This document shows, one piece after another, positions 47,981-56,145 of a stretch of DNA of 64,000 nt. The stretch comes from Lachnoclostridium sp. An131 (lineage in GTDB: Bacteria > Bacillota > Clostridia > Lachnospirales > Lachnospiraceae): the NCBI RefSeq assembly GCF_002160825.1, contig NZ_NFLI01000016.1, positions 26,272 through 90,271 on the forward strand. The letters run 5' to 3'. A program made the translations under genes and the position numbers. Below the pieces are notes generated by a model that did no database searches, had not been told where the DNA came from, and was given only the letters and a program-made list of their open reading frames with translations. Within the stretch, counting starts at the first letter, position 1. Every line of letters starts with the position of its first letter.

Positions 47981-49132
47981 ATGAATTTGAACCGGGAAAA
48001 TATGAAAAAGCTGATGTTTCTTATTACCTTTACGGTAATCCTTCTGGTGGGAGTCCAGCGCCTGGATGTGGTGCTTGGCACGCTGGATGTGCTGGTGGCG
48101 ATTTTTTTCCCGTTTGTGTTTGGCGGTGCCGTTGCGTTTTTTCTGAATGTTCCGATGGCCTTTCTGGAGAGACTGCTGTTTGGGACAGAGAGGAAAGAGA
48201 AATGGAAGAGAAAGCTGGCCAGGCCCTTGAGCCTGCTGCTTACGGTTGTACTGGTGATCGCGGTGATTGTGCTGGTGATCTTTGTAGTGGTTCCGGAGCT
48301 GAGCTCCACGGTTACGAATCTGGCGCTGCAGATCGAGGCGGCGATCCCGAAGGCTCAGGAATGGCTGAATGATATTTTTCAGAATAATGAGCAGGTGACT
48401 GCCTGGCTGGAAAGCCAGGAGGTAAACTGGGAGACAATGATCCGGACAGGGCTGAACATGGTTCAGAGCGGAGCGGAGAGCGTGCTGGTGTCCATGGTGC
48501 TTGCGGCCCGCGGACTTATCAATGCGGTATATACCTTTGTGATTGCGGTGGCTTTTTCCTGTTATGTCCTGATTCAAAAGGAAAAGCTGTGTGTACAGGC
48601 CAGGATGCTTCTCAGAGCGCTTCTGCCGCAGAAGCATGCCGACCGGGTTTTGTATATTTTTTCTCTGAGCTATCGTACGTTCACGAATTTTATCACGGGC
48701 CAGTGCCTGGAGGCTATGATTCTTGGGACCATGTTTTTTGTGGTCATGAGTATTCTGCGTTTTCCTTATGCGCTGCTGGTGGGAATTCTGGTGGCAGTTA
48801 CGGCGCTGATCCCTATTTTCGGAGCATTTATCGGATGTGCCATAGGAGCCTTTCTGATTCTGGTGGTAAATCCCATGCAGGCGCTGGCGTTCGTCGCTCT
48901 GTTTCTTGTGCTGCAGCAGGTGGAAGGCAACCTGATTTATCCCCATGTGGTGGGAAATTCGGTAGGCCTTCCCTCCATCTGGGTTCTGGTAGCAGTTACG
49001 GTAGGCGGCAATCTGATGGGGCTGGTGGGGATGCTGATTTTTATTCCGCTTGTCTCTGTGCTGTATACGCTGCTGCGTGAGTGGGTATACCGGAGACTGA
49101 GGGAGAAAAAGCTCCGGGAGGAAGACGTTTAG
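47981..49132 (+). CDS. AI-2E family transporter
   Basis: This 383-residue protein has about eight membrane segments with the PF01594 layout: segments near residues 8-27 and 30-55, one near 77-102, an amphipathic region to about 165, then the C-terminal group with GILVAVTALIPIFGAFIG. The family includes TqsA (autoinducer-2 export) and Na+/H+-type antiporters, so the substrate is not certain. It starts behind GAGGAG. It precedes the DUF1653 and potassium uptake genes on the same strand. Confidence 0.87.
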   Translation: MNLNRENMKKLMFLITFTVILLVGVQRLDVVLGTLDVLVAIFFPFVFGGAVAFFLNVPMAFLERLLFGTERKEKWKRKLARPLSLLLTVVLVIAVIVLVIFVVVPELSSTVTNLALQIEAAIPKAQEWLNDIFQNNEQVTAWLESQEVNWETMIRTGLNMVQSGAESVLVSMVLAARGLINAVYTFVIAVAFSCYVLIQKEKLCVQARMLLRALLPQKHADRVLYIFSLSYRTFTNFITGQCLEAMILGTMFFVVMSILRFPYALLVGILVAVTALIPIFGAFIGCAIGAFLILVVNPMQALAFVALFLVLQQVEGNLIYPHVVGNSVGLPSIWVLVAVTVGGNLMGLVGMLIFIPLVSVLYTLLREWVYRRLREKKLREEDV

Positions 49133-49196
49133 CATTGGCGAGACGGGCGGGGCAGGCACAGAAAATATAGAATTAGCTGGAAGGAAGGTTTTGATT

Positions 49197-49652
49197 GTGA
49201 GAGAAATAAAGGCAGGAGAGTACTACCGCCATTTTAAGGGCGGTCTTTATCATGTAACCGGAATCGCGAAGGATGCGGACACAGAGAGGCTGGTGGTAGT
49301 CTACCAGGCTTTGTATGGAGACGAAGAGCTCTGGGTACGGGACTACGAGGAATTCGCGGGCGAGGTGGATCGGAAGAAATATCCGGATGTGGAACAGAGG
49401 TACAGATTTGAAAAAGTCGAGGAGCCGAAGGAGACGAATCCGCTGCTGCTCCGGTTCCTGGATGCGGAGTCCTATGAGGAAAAGCTGGAGCTGCTCCAGT
49501 CCTGGGAGGCCTGTGCGGACGATACGCTGCTGGAGAGCATTGCGGTATCCCTGGATATTGTGCTGGGACATGGAACGGTGAAAGAAAAATACAGGCAGGT
49601 GCTGAACTGCCTGAAGACCATGGAGCACTTTGAGACAAATCGTTTTCGGTAA
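49197..49652 (+). CDS. DUF1653-domain protein
   Basis: The N-terminal 75 residues match DUF1653: GEYYRHFKGGLYHVTGIAKD, ERLVVVYQALYGDEELWVRDYEEF. The remaining half is helical. Function is unknown. I chose the GTG at 49197 (8 nt after AAGGAAGG) over the TTG at 49191, which is too close. It lies directly before trkA, 20 nt away, and may be co-transcribed with the potassium genes. The product is 151 residues and has no membrane segment. Confidence 0.83.
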   Translation: MREIKAGEYYRHFKGGLYHVTGIAKDADTERLVVVYQALYGDEELWVRDYEEFAGEVDRKKYPDVEQRYRFEKVEEPKETNPLLLRFLDAESYEEKLELLQSWEACADDTLLESIAVSLDIVLGHGTVKEKYRQVLNCLKTMEHFETNRFR

Positions 49653-49672
49653 GAAGCTGGGAGGAAGACAAA

Positions 49673-51031
49673 TTGGACATTGTTATCATCGGAGACGGAA
49701 AAGTAGGGCATAAGCTGGCTATGCAGCTGTCTGAGGAGAAGAACAGCGTGACGCTGATTGATCAGTGTGAAAAGAAACTGGCAGACACAGTAAACGAGAT
49801 GGACGTATCCTGTGTGGCCGGCGATGGCGGCAGCGCTGAAGTACAGAAAAGGGCGGATGTGCCGGGCGCAGATTTGGTCATTGCCTGTACCTCTACAGAT
49901 GAGATGAATCTGTTCTGCTGCCTGCTGGCGAGAAGGCTGGGAGCAAAGCAGACGATTGCAAGAGTGAGAAATCCTGTATATGCGGATCAGATGCATCTTT
50001 TAAAGGAGGATCTGAAGCTGAGCATGGCAGTAAATCCGGAGCGTGCCCTGGCGGGAGAGATTTCCCGCGTACTGCTGTTTCCTTCAGCCGCAAAAATAGA
50101 AACCTTTGCAAAGGGCAGGGTAGAGCTGGTGGAGGTGGCTCTGAGCGATAAAAGCGTGATTGCAGGGCTTCCCTTAAGCAGCCTTTATACAAAATACCAG
50201 ATTAAGATGCTGATCTGCGCGGTGCAGAGGGGAGCCCGGGTATTTATCCCGGATGGAAGCTTTGTGCTTCAGCCTGGCGATAAGATCAATATTGCAGCTT
50301 CTCATAAGGAGATTGAGAAATTTTTCCGTCTGATTAAATCCATGCGGAACAGGGCCAGGAACGTCATGATCTGCGGCGGAGGGCGGGTGGCCTATTATCT
50401 GGCCCGCCAGCTGCTTGGCGCGGGCATGCAGGTGAAGATTGTGGAGCAGAATGAGGCGCGCTGCCTGGAGCTCTGTGAACTGCTGCCGAAGGCGACGATC
50501 ATCCATGGCAATGCGACAGAGCATGAGATTCTGGAGGAGGAAGAGATTGAAAAAGCCGACGCTTTTGTGACGCTGACTGGCATGGACGAGGAAAATATCA
50601 TTATGTCCATGTATGCGAAAATGCGGGGCGTTCCAAAGATTGTGACAAAGGTGAATGATGAAGGGCTGGAGAACATGGTAGAGCAGCTGGGCATGGAAAG
50701 CGTGGTCTCCGCGAAAAATGTAACGGCCAATCTGATTACCAGCTACGTGCGCGCTATGAAAAATTCCATGGGCAGCGCCAATGTGGAGACGGTTTATAAG
50801 CTGGTGGGCGGCAAGATAGAGGCTTTGGGCTTTGTAATACGTGAAAAAACCAGATATACCGGAATCCCACTGAAGGATCTGACGCTGAAGGAAAACCATC
50901 TGGTAGCCTGCATTGTGAGAAAAAACCACATTATTATACCTGGCGGCAACGATACACTGGAAGTGGGAGATAATGTCATTGTGGTATCTATGGCGCAGGG
51001 CCTTGAGGATTTGAAGGACATTCTGCGCTGA
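49673..51031 (+). CDS. trkA: Trk potassium uptake regulatory subunit TrkA
   Basis: The 452-residue protein is a tandem RCK protein. The first NAD-binding domain starts MDIVIIGDGKVGHKLAMQL and the second near residue 228 (NVMICGGGRVAYYLARQL). Each is followed by a TrkA-C domain; the last ends PGGNDTLEVGDNVIVVS. It gates TrkH in response to nucleotides. The start codon is TTG at 49673, behind GGGAGGAAG. trkH follows after 54 nt. Confidence 0.95.
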   Translation: MDIVIIGDGKVGHKLAMQLSEEKNSVTLIDQCEKKLADTVNEMDVSCVAGDGGSAEVQKRADVPGADLVIACTSTDEMNLFCCLLARRLGAKQTIARVRNPVYADQMHLLKEDLKLSMAVNPERALAGEISRVLLFPSAAKIETFAKGRVELVEVALSDKSVIAGLPLSSLYTKYQIKMLICAVQRGARVFIPDGSFVLQPGDKINIAASHKEIEKFFRLIKSMRNRARNVMICGGGRVAYYLARQLLGAGMQVKIVEQNEARCLELCELLPKATIIHGNATEHEILEEEEIEKADAFVTLTGMDEENIIMSMYAKMRGVPKIVTKVNDEGLENMVEQLGMESVVSAKNVTANLITSYVRAMKNSMGSANVETVYKLVGGKIEALGFVIREKTRYTGIPLKDLTLKENHLVACIVRKNHIIIPGGNDTLEVGDNVIVVSMAQGLEDLKDILR

Positions 51032-51085
51032 CGGCTGCCGGAGGCGGAAACGCCTTCCTGTATTTTACTGCTTAGAGGGATAAAT

Positions 51086-52528
51086 ATGAATTACGGGATG
51101 ATTAAATACATTGTGGGAAGGATGCTGCTCATGGAAGGAGTCCTGCTGCTGATTCCTGCCTTTGTGTCGCTGCTTTATCAGGAAAGCAGCGGAGTAAGCT
51201 TTTTGATTGTAATAGCAGTTCTGGCGCTCTTATCGCTGCTGCTGTCCAAAAAGCCGGAGGATACGTCTCTTTACGCAAAGGAGGGCTTTGTGATTGTGGC
51301 GCTGGCCTGGGTGCTCTGGTCCGCTTTCGGGGCTCTTCCGTTTGTGATTTCAGGATGCATCCCCCAATATTACGACGCTTTTTTTGAGATTGTTTCGGGC
51401 TTTACTACCACAGGCTCCACGGTATTGACGGATATTGAGGCTCTGCCCATGGGCATGAATTTCTGGAGGTGCTTCACCCACTGGATCGGGGGTATGGGCG
51501 TGCTGGTCTTTGTAATGACGATCCTGCCCCTGAGCTCAAAAAACTCCATGTTCCTGATGAAGGCTGAAATGCCGGGGCCTACCTGTGACAAGCTGGTTCC
51601 AAAGGCCCGTTCTACGGCGCGTATTCTGTACGGAATGTATATTGCCTTATCCTTGATGGAGGTGATTTTTCTTCTGGCAGGAGGCATGAACCTCTATGAC
51701 GCTCTGGTGCACACCTTCAGTACGGCCGGAACAGGAGGCTTTGATAACAGGAACGCAAATGTGGCCTTTTATGACAGCGCTTACATTGACGGCGTGATTA
51801 CAGTTTTCATGCTGCTGTTCGGTGTCAATTTCAGCCTGTATTACCTGCTGCTTCTGAAGGAATTCAAATCGGTATTCAAAAGCGAAGAGCTGCGGACCTA
51901 TCTGGGGATTGTGGCGGCTTCCATCGCCTTGATTACGGTTAATATCATGCATATTTATGGAACGGCGCTGAAGGCCTTCCGCTATGCAGCCTTTCAGGTG
52001 GCCTCAGTGATTACGACGACAGGCTTTGTGACAGCGAATTTTGACGCCTGGCCGGAATTTTCAAAGACGATTCTTCTGATTATAATGGCCATAGGGGCCT
52101 GTGCGGGAAGTACAGGAGGTGGAATTAAGGTTTCACGGATCATAATTCTGGCGCAGACTGTAACGAAAGAGGTTCGCCAGGTTCTGCATCCCAAGTCGGT
52201 CAATGTAGTGAAGCTGGACGGAAAGCGTCTGACGGAAGAAAACACCCGGGGCGTCTATGTGTATATGATCTGCTATGTCGCGATTCTGGCTTTTTCTGTG
52301 CTGCTGATTTCTGTGGATAATTTTGATTTTACCACGAACTTTACAGCAGTGTTAACGACGCTGAACAATGTGGGGCCAGGGCTTGGAGGCGTAGGGCCGG
52401 TACAGAATTTTTCCCTGTATTCCTGCTTCTCAAAGCTGGTCCTCAGTATGGATATGCTGCTTGGGCGGCTTGAGATTCTGCCGCTTTTGATGCTGCTTGC
52501 GCCCCAGACATGGAGAAAGCGCTTTTGA
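51086..52528 (+). CDS. trkH: Trk potassium uptake channel TrkH
   Basis: The 480-residue membrane protein has the four pore-loop repeats of TrkH/KtrB, for example SGFTTTGSTVL (about residues 107-117), FSTAGTGGFDNRN (about 211-223) and SVITTTGFVTANF (about 306-318). It forms the K+ pore and couples with the TrkA protein encoded upstream, so the pair gives constitutive or turgor-linked K+ uptake. The spacer after it (52529-52685) holds small GC hairpins such as CCCGCAG-CCTG-CTGCGGG but no clear promoter. Confidence 0.95.
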   Translation: MNYGMIKYIVGRMLLMEGVLLLIPAFVSLLYQESSGVSFLIVIAVLALLSLLLSKKPEDTSLYAKEGFVIVALAWVLWSAFGALPFVISGCIPQYYDAFFEIVSGFTTTGSTVLTDIEALPMGMNFWRCFTHWIGGMGVLVFVMTILPLSSKNSMFLMKAEMPGPTCDKLVPKARSTARILYGMYIALSLMEVIFLLAGGMNLYDALVHTFSTAGTGGFDNRNANVAFYDSAYIDGVITVFMLLFGVNFSLYYLLLLKEFKSVFKSEELRTYLGIVAASIALITVNIMHIYGTALKAFRYAAFQVASVITTTGFVTANFDAWPEFSKTILLIIMAIGACAGSTGGGIKVSRIIILAQTVTKEVRQVLHPKSVNVVKLDGKRLTEENTRGVYVYMICYVAILAFSVLLISVDNFDFTTNFTAVLTTLNNVGPGLGGVGPVQNFSLYSCFSKLVLSMDMLLGRLEILPLLMLLAPQTWRKRF

Positions 52529-52685
52529 TTCAGAAATATTTTTGCGGGAGCAGCCGGCTTTTTCTGAAAACCGGTCAGGAAGATTCCCCGCAGCCTGCTG
52601 CGGGATCAGAACTGCGGCATGACGGGCGGTCATGACAGACAGCCTGCCGCAGGATAATAAATAAAAAAGAGATGAGGTAAAAAAG

Positions 52686-53507
52686 ATGAGTGAGAGAGAA
52701 TGCAGCAGCACAAGCTGCGATAAGAAAAGCTGCGAGGGATGTCCCAGCCGGGAGAAAAAGCCAGCAAGCTTCCAGGTGGACGCCAACGAATACAGCTGTA
52801 TCCGCCGCGTTATTGGCGTAGTCAGCGGAAAGGGCGGCGTAGGCAAGTCCATGGTGACGGCCTCCATCGCCAATGAGCTGGCCGCAAAAGGCTATCAGGT
52901 GGGAATCCTGGATGCAGACATTACCGGACCGTCCATTCCCCGGATGTACGGAATCCATGGACCGGCAGAGGCCAGCGATATGGGGATCGAACCCCGTGTC
53001 ACGAAGAACGGGATTAAGCTCATGTCCATGAATCTTCTGCTCCCAGCAGAGGATACGCCTGTCATCTGGCGCGGACCGATCATTGCCAATATCGTAAAGC
53101 AGTTCTGGACTGATGTTATCTGGGGCGATCTGGACTACCTGGTGGTAGATATGCCGCCGGGAACCGGCGATGTGCCGCTGACTGTGTTCCAGTCTCTTCC
53201 GGTGAATGAGATCGTGGTGGTGACTTCCCCGCAGGATCTGGTACAGATGATTGTGAAGAAGGCGCTGAGCATGGCAGAGCAGATGAAGATTCCGGTCAAG
53301 GGCGTCGTGGAGAATTATTCTTATCTCCAGTGTCCGGACTGCGGAAAGAAGCTCTATCCCTTCGGCCAGAGCCATCTGGACGAGATTGCGGAGAAAGAGA
53401 ATCTGAAGATTCTCGGCAGGATCCCGATGGATCCGGCCTATGCCGAGGCAGCGGACGCCGGAGAGTTTGACAAGGTAAGAAATCCGTGGATCGAGGCGGA
53501 GTTTTAA
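52686..53507 (+). CDS. mrp: Mrp/NBP35-family iron-sulfur carrier ATPase
   Basis: The 273-residue protein has the deviant Walker A GKGGVGKS (about residues 46-53), followed by DADITGPSIPRM and DLDYLVVDMPPGTGD. The N-terminus is Cys-rich (CSSTSCDKKSCEGCPS), as in clostridial Mrp proteins and eukaryotic NBP35, and near residue 216 CPDC supplies the bridging cluster ligands. It would bind a 4Fe-4S cluster at a dimer interface and hand it to apo-enzymes, of which this anaerobe has many. It appears to be transcribed alone. Confidence 0.93.
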   Translation: MSERECSSTSCDKKSCEGCPSREKKPASFQVDANEYSCIRRVIGVVSGKGGVGKSMVTASIANELAAKGYQVGILDADITGPSIPRMYGIHGPAEASDMGIEPRVTKNGIKLMSMNLLLPAEDTPVIWRGPIIANIVKQFWTDVIWGDLDYLVVDMPPGTGDVPLTVFQSLPVNEIVVVTSPQDLVQMIVKKALSMAEQMKIPVKGVVENYSYLQCPDCGKKLYPFGQSHLDEIAEKENLKILGRIPMDPAYAEAADAGEFDKVRNPWIEAEF

Positions 53508-53534
53508 ACAAAAACTGAACAGGGAGGGCCGGGT

Positions 53535-54746
53535 ATGAAAAAAGGGAAGATGGTCTTAATAGCTGCGGGAGCGCTCCTTCTGGGAGCCTGCCAGGAAAAG
53601 AATGCAGAGATACAGGATTCCCGGGTCATGCCCGGCCCTGTTCTGTCTGAAGAGACACGGGCCGTCATGAGTGGAGACGCGGCCGGGAATGCAGACGCTT
53701 CTGATCAGGAATCTGCTCAGGAAAAGAGCTGGCAGCAGATTTATCTGGAATACTTTGAGAAGAAGCAGAAAGAGATGGAGGAGAGCCGCAGAGAAAGAGG
53801 GCTGGAAAGCGCGGATTTTCTGGATCTCTATACCTACAGCCTGATTTATGTAAATGATGATGAAATACCGGAGCTTGTGATGGACAGCGGTGTTTCAGCG
53901 GGCGGCGCTGTGATTCTGACCTGCGGAAACGGGCAGGTGGATGAGTGGATGGCTCTGCGGTGTAACTTCGATTATATAGAAAGAGGAAATCAGATCCATA
54001 ACCCGGGCGGGCTTATGGGAACTTATTATGACCGTATTGCCGCGATAGAGAACGGCGTCTGGACAGACGTTGCAGAGGGAAATTACGGGGATCCGCCGGA
54101 AGGCGTCGTGCAGGATGAAGAAGGGAACTTCGTGTACGAATATTTCTGGGAAGAGGAGCCTGTGACAGAACAGGGGTATGCGGAAAGGCTGAATGCGGTC
54201 TATGATACCAAAAAGGCGGTCGATCCGGAGCGCTGGTATATCGGAGAGGAACTGGTATCGATTCTCAGGACAGGAGACACGCTCTCCGCAGATCACAGGT
54301 ATGAACTGGCTGTGGAGGATGGAAGCTGGTCTCAGGCGGAGGAAAGGTGCAGGGAAAAGGGCGGCAGCCTGGCAGCAGTCACCTGCTTCGAGGAGCTGGA
54401 GCGGATACAGGCTCAGATAGAGGCGGAGAATAAAACGGATTTTGTCTTTCAGGTCGGTGCAAGAAGACAGGGATGGTTTAATTTATACTGGAACGGCTAC
54501 TATGCGGATGGCAGTGATCATGTAGCAGTGAATTTTGGCCGGGCATTTGATGATTTCTGGGCTGAAGATGAGCCCAGCCATGGCATTCAGACTGAGACGG
54601 GAGAAGAGATAGACGAGGATTGTGTCTATCTCTATTACGACAGCGGTGAAGAGCGATGCTTTATTTTTGACGGCCCGGACGATATTCTGGAGGTGTATCC
54701 GTCTCTGGAGGGCCGGCTCGGGTATATCTGCGAGTATGAGAATTAG
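53535..54746 (+). CDS. Lipoprotein with C-terminal C-type-lectin-like domain
   Basis: This 403-residue protein starts with a lipoprotein signal (MKKGKMVLIAAGALLLGACQ, lipobox LGAC), so it should be anchored outside the membrane. The middle (about 85-230) is an unrecognised domain rich in acidic residues. The last 150 residues resemble a C-type-lectin fold: SWSQAEERCREKGGSLAAVT, WNGYYADG and, at the end, CFIFDGPDD then GYICEYEN, with conserved Cys. Bacterial lectin-like domains bind glycans or proteins, so a role in surface contact or host interaction is plausible. It starts behind AGGGAGG. Confidence 0.75.
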   Translation: MKKGKMVLIAAGALLLGACQEKNAEIQDSRVMPGPVLSEETRAVMSGDAAGNADASDQESAQEKSWQQIYLEYFEKKQKEMEESRRERGLESADFLDLYTYSLIYVNDDEIPELVMDSGVSAGGAVILTCGNGQVDEWMALRCNFDYIERGNQIHNPGGLMGTYYDRIAAIENGVWTDVAEGNYGDPPEGVVQDEEGNFVYEYFWEEEPVTEQGYAERLNAVYDTKKAVDPERWYIGEELVSILRTGDTLSADHRYELAVEDGSWSQAEERCREKGGSLAAVTCFEELERIQAQIEAENKTDFVFQVGARRQGWFNLYWNGYYADGSDHVAVNFGRAFDDFWAEDEPSHGIQTETGEEIDEDCVYLYYDSGEERCFIFDGPDDILEVYPSLEGRLGYICEYEN

Positions 54747-54814
54747 GGAAAGCGTGTGAGGGTGAGACGGCGGAAAAGGGGAAACTGGAGACTGCCGTGA
54801 GGGGAAAGGTGAGA

Positions 54815-55558
54815 ATGTCAGGGAGAAAGGTTTTCAGAATCGCGGTACAGGTATTACGGATAGTGATTTTGAGCATAGCTCTTATTATTCTGGTTCTGGT
54901 TGGGCCTCTTGTTTTATACAGAACGGTCAAAAATATTCAGGTAAAAAGGCTGGCAAGGGAATATCTGACGGATACCTATGATTTTCAATGGAAATTTGGA
55001 AAGGTAGAGTATTATACTCCGCTGGGTACGATGTTTGTCGAGGTTTTTCCTGAGGACGCGCGTGGAATGGAGAAATTTGAGATCTATGTCTATAAAGAAG
55101 TGATAGCAGATACCTTCATTAAGGAATACACTCAAATCCGCCTGGAAGAATTGATGGAAGGTGATTTCAAGGAGATTTGGGGAGAGGAGAGCGAAATAAA
55201 TGTGGCAATCCATGGTTTCGCTGAACTGGATCATACCCCTCTGCGCTATTCCGTCGATACGCCATTGAAGGAGATCCTGAGAACAGAGGAGCAACCGGCT
55301 ACAAGCCGTTATCATATTAACGTAGATCTGGAACAGGAGGAAGAAGCAGAGGCTGTCAAGGAGAGAATGTGGAATACAATTCTTTTTCTGAAAGAAGCAG
55401 ATGTATTTCCAGATGACAGACAGATGAGCTTTTCTGTGATGGTTTACAGCGGAGACGAAAGTGAAAAGCGCTATTCCGTTGAAAATATCTGGGAGATAGA
55501 TGGTGAGACCGACCTGGACTGGAAGTGTGAGGAATACACGTATGAGACAGAAGAATAG
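54815..55558 (+). CDS. Uncharacterised membrane-anchored protein
   Basis: I do not recognise this 247-residue protein. It has a basic start and one membrane segment (about residues 13-37, VLRIVILSIALIILVLVGPLVLY), then a soluble region of mixed beta strands and acidic helices that is probably outside the cell. The ATG at 54815 follows GGGGAAAGG; a GTG at 54797 is less well placed. It lies 68 nt after the lectin lipoprotein gene, same strand, and a terminator follows, so the two may form one surface unit. Confidence 0.55.
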   Translation: MSGRKVFRIAVQVLRIVILSIALIILVLVGPLVLYRTVKNIQVKRLAREYLTDTYDFQWKFGKVEYYTPLGTMFVEVFPEDARGMEKFEIYVYKEVIADTFIKEYTQIRLEELMEGDFKEIWGEESEINVAIHGFAELDHTPLRYSVDTPLKEILRTEEQPATSRYHINVDLEQEEEAEAVKERMWNTILFLKEADVFPDDRQMSFSVMVYSGDESEKRYSVENIWEIDGETDLDWKCEEYTYETEE

Positions 55559-55604
55559 CTGCCGGCGCCAGCCGGCAGGGATTGGAGTATAGGGTATGGA
55601 GTAT

Positions 55605-55637
55605 GGAGTATGCTTTTGGCGTGCTCCGTCTTTTTTT
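55605..55637 (+). terminator. Terminator after the membrane-anchored protein gene
   Basis: GGAGTATGC (55605-55613) pairs with GCGTGCTCC (55619-55627), with two G-T pairs, followed by GTCTTTTTTT. Just upstream are the hairpin CTGCCGGC-GCCA-GCCGGCAG and three short tandem GGAGTAT/GGGTAT units (55584-55611). Confidence 0.75.
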
Positions 55638-55671
55638 GTTCCTGTGAAGGATAATTTCCAAAAATCCTGGG

Positions 55672-55730
55672 TTGACAATAGGCCTACATAATGTTAATAT
55701 AAAATTAGCCTACAAAGTGTTAATATAAAA
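55672..55730 (+). promoter_or_regulatory. blaI-type promoter with two operator repeats
   Basis: TTGACA (55672-55677), 17 nt, then TAATAT (55695-55700). Two 23-bp direct repeats that differ at two bases (55682-55704 and 55708-55730) each contain a TACA-N4-TGTTA-like dyad: TACATAATGTTA at 55685 and TACAAAGTGTTA at 55711. They are close to BlaI/MecI operators (TACA-N2-TGTA). One overlaps the spacer and -10 and the other lies at the start of transcription, so the regulator encoded next should repress its own operon. Confidence 0.8.
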
Positions 55731-55773
55731 CAAAGGTGTCTCTGCGGACGCCTGGAAGAAGGGAGGGAAAAGG

Positions 55774-56145
55774 ATGCAGCAGATTTCGGAATCGGAGCTG
55801 GTATTGATGAAGATCATCTGGGGAAACGGCGGGACGGCCCTCTATTCCTTTATCATGGAGAAGCTGGAAAAGGAGCGGAATGACTGGAAGAAGAATACGG
55901 TGCTGACGCTTCTTTCGCGTCTCGTGGAAAAAGGGTATCTGAGGACAAACAAGATCGGCAGGCGCAATGAGTACGAGGCTCTTGTCACGGAGCAGGAGTA
56001 TCAGGCTATGCAGACGAACAGCTTTCTGGACAGGATTTTCGGGGGAAACGTGCGCGGCTTGGTGTCCACGCTTCTGCAGGAGGACAGGCTTTCGCCGGAG
56101 GAGCTGAAGGAGATCGAGAAATTCTGGGAGGAGCAAAATGAGTGA
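55774..56145 (+). CDS. blaI: BlaI/MecI/CopY-family repressor
   Basis: The 123-residue protein has the BlaI winged helix (ISESELVLMKIIWGNGGTALYSFIMEKL, then KKNTVLTLLSRLVEKGYL) and the C-terminal dimer part where the sensor protease cuts. Its gene overlaps the M56 protease gene by 8 nt, and two dyads in its promoter fit its binding site. Together they form a BlaR-BlaI signalling pair. Nothing nearby encodes a beta-lactamase or PBP, so the regulon may be the pair itself plus distant genes. Confidence 0.93.
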   Translation: MQQISESELVLMKIIWGNGGTALYSFIMEKLEKERNDWKKNTVLTLLSRLVEKGYLRTNKIGRRNEYEALVTEQEYQAMQTNSFLDRIFGGNVRGLVSTLLQEDRLSPEELKEIEKFWEEQNE

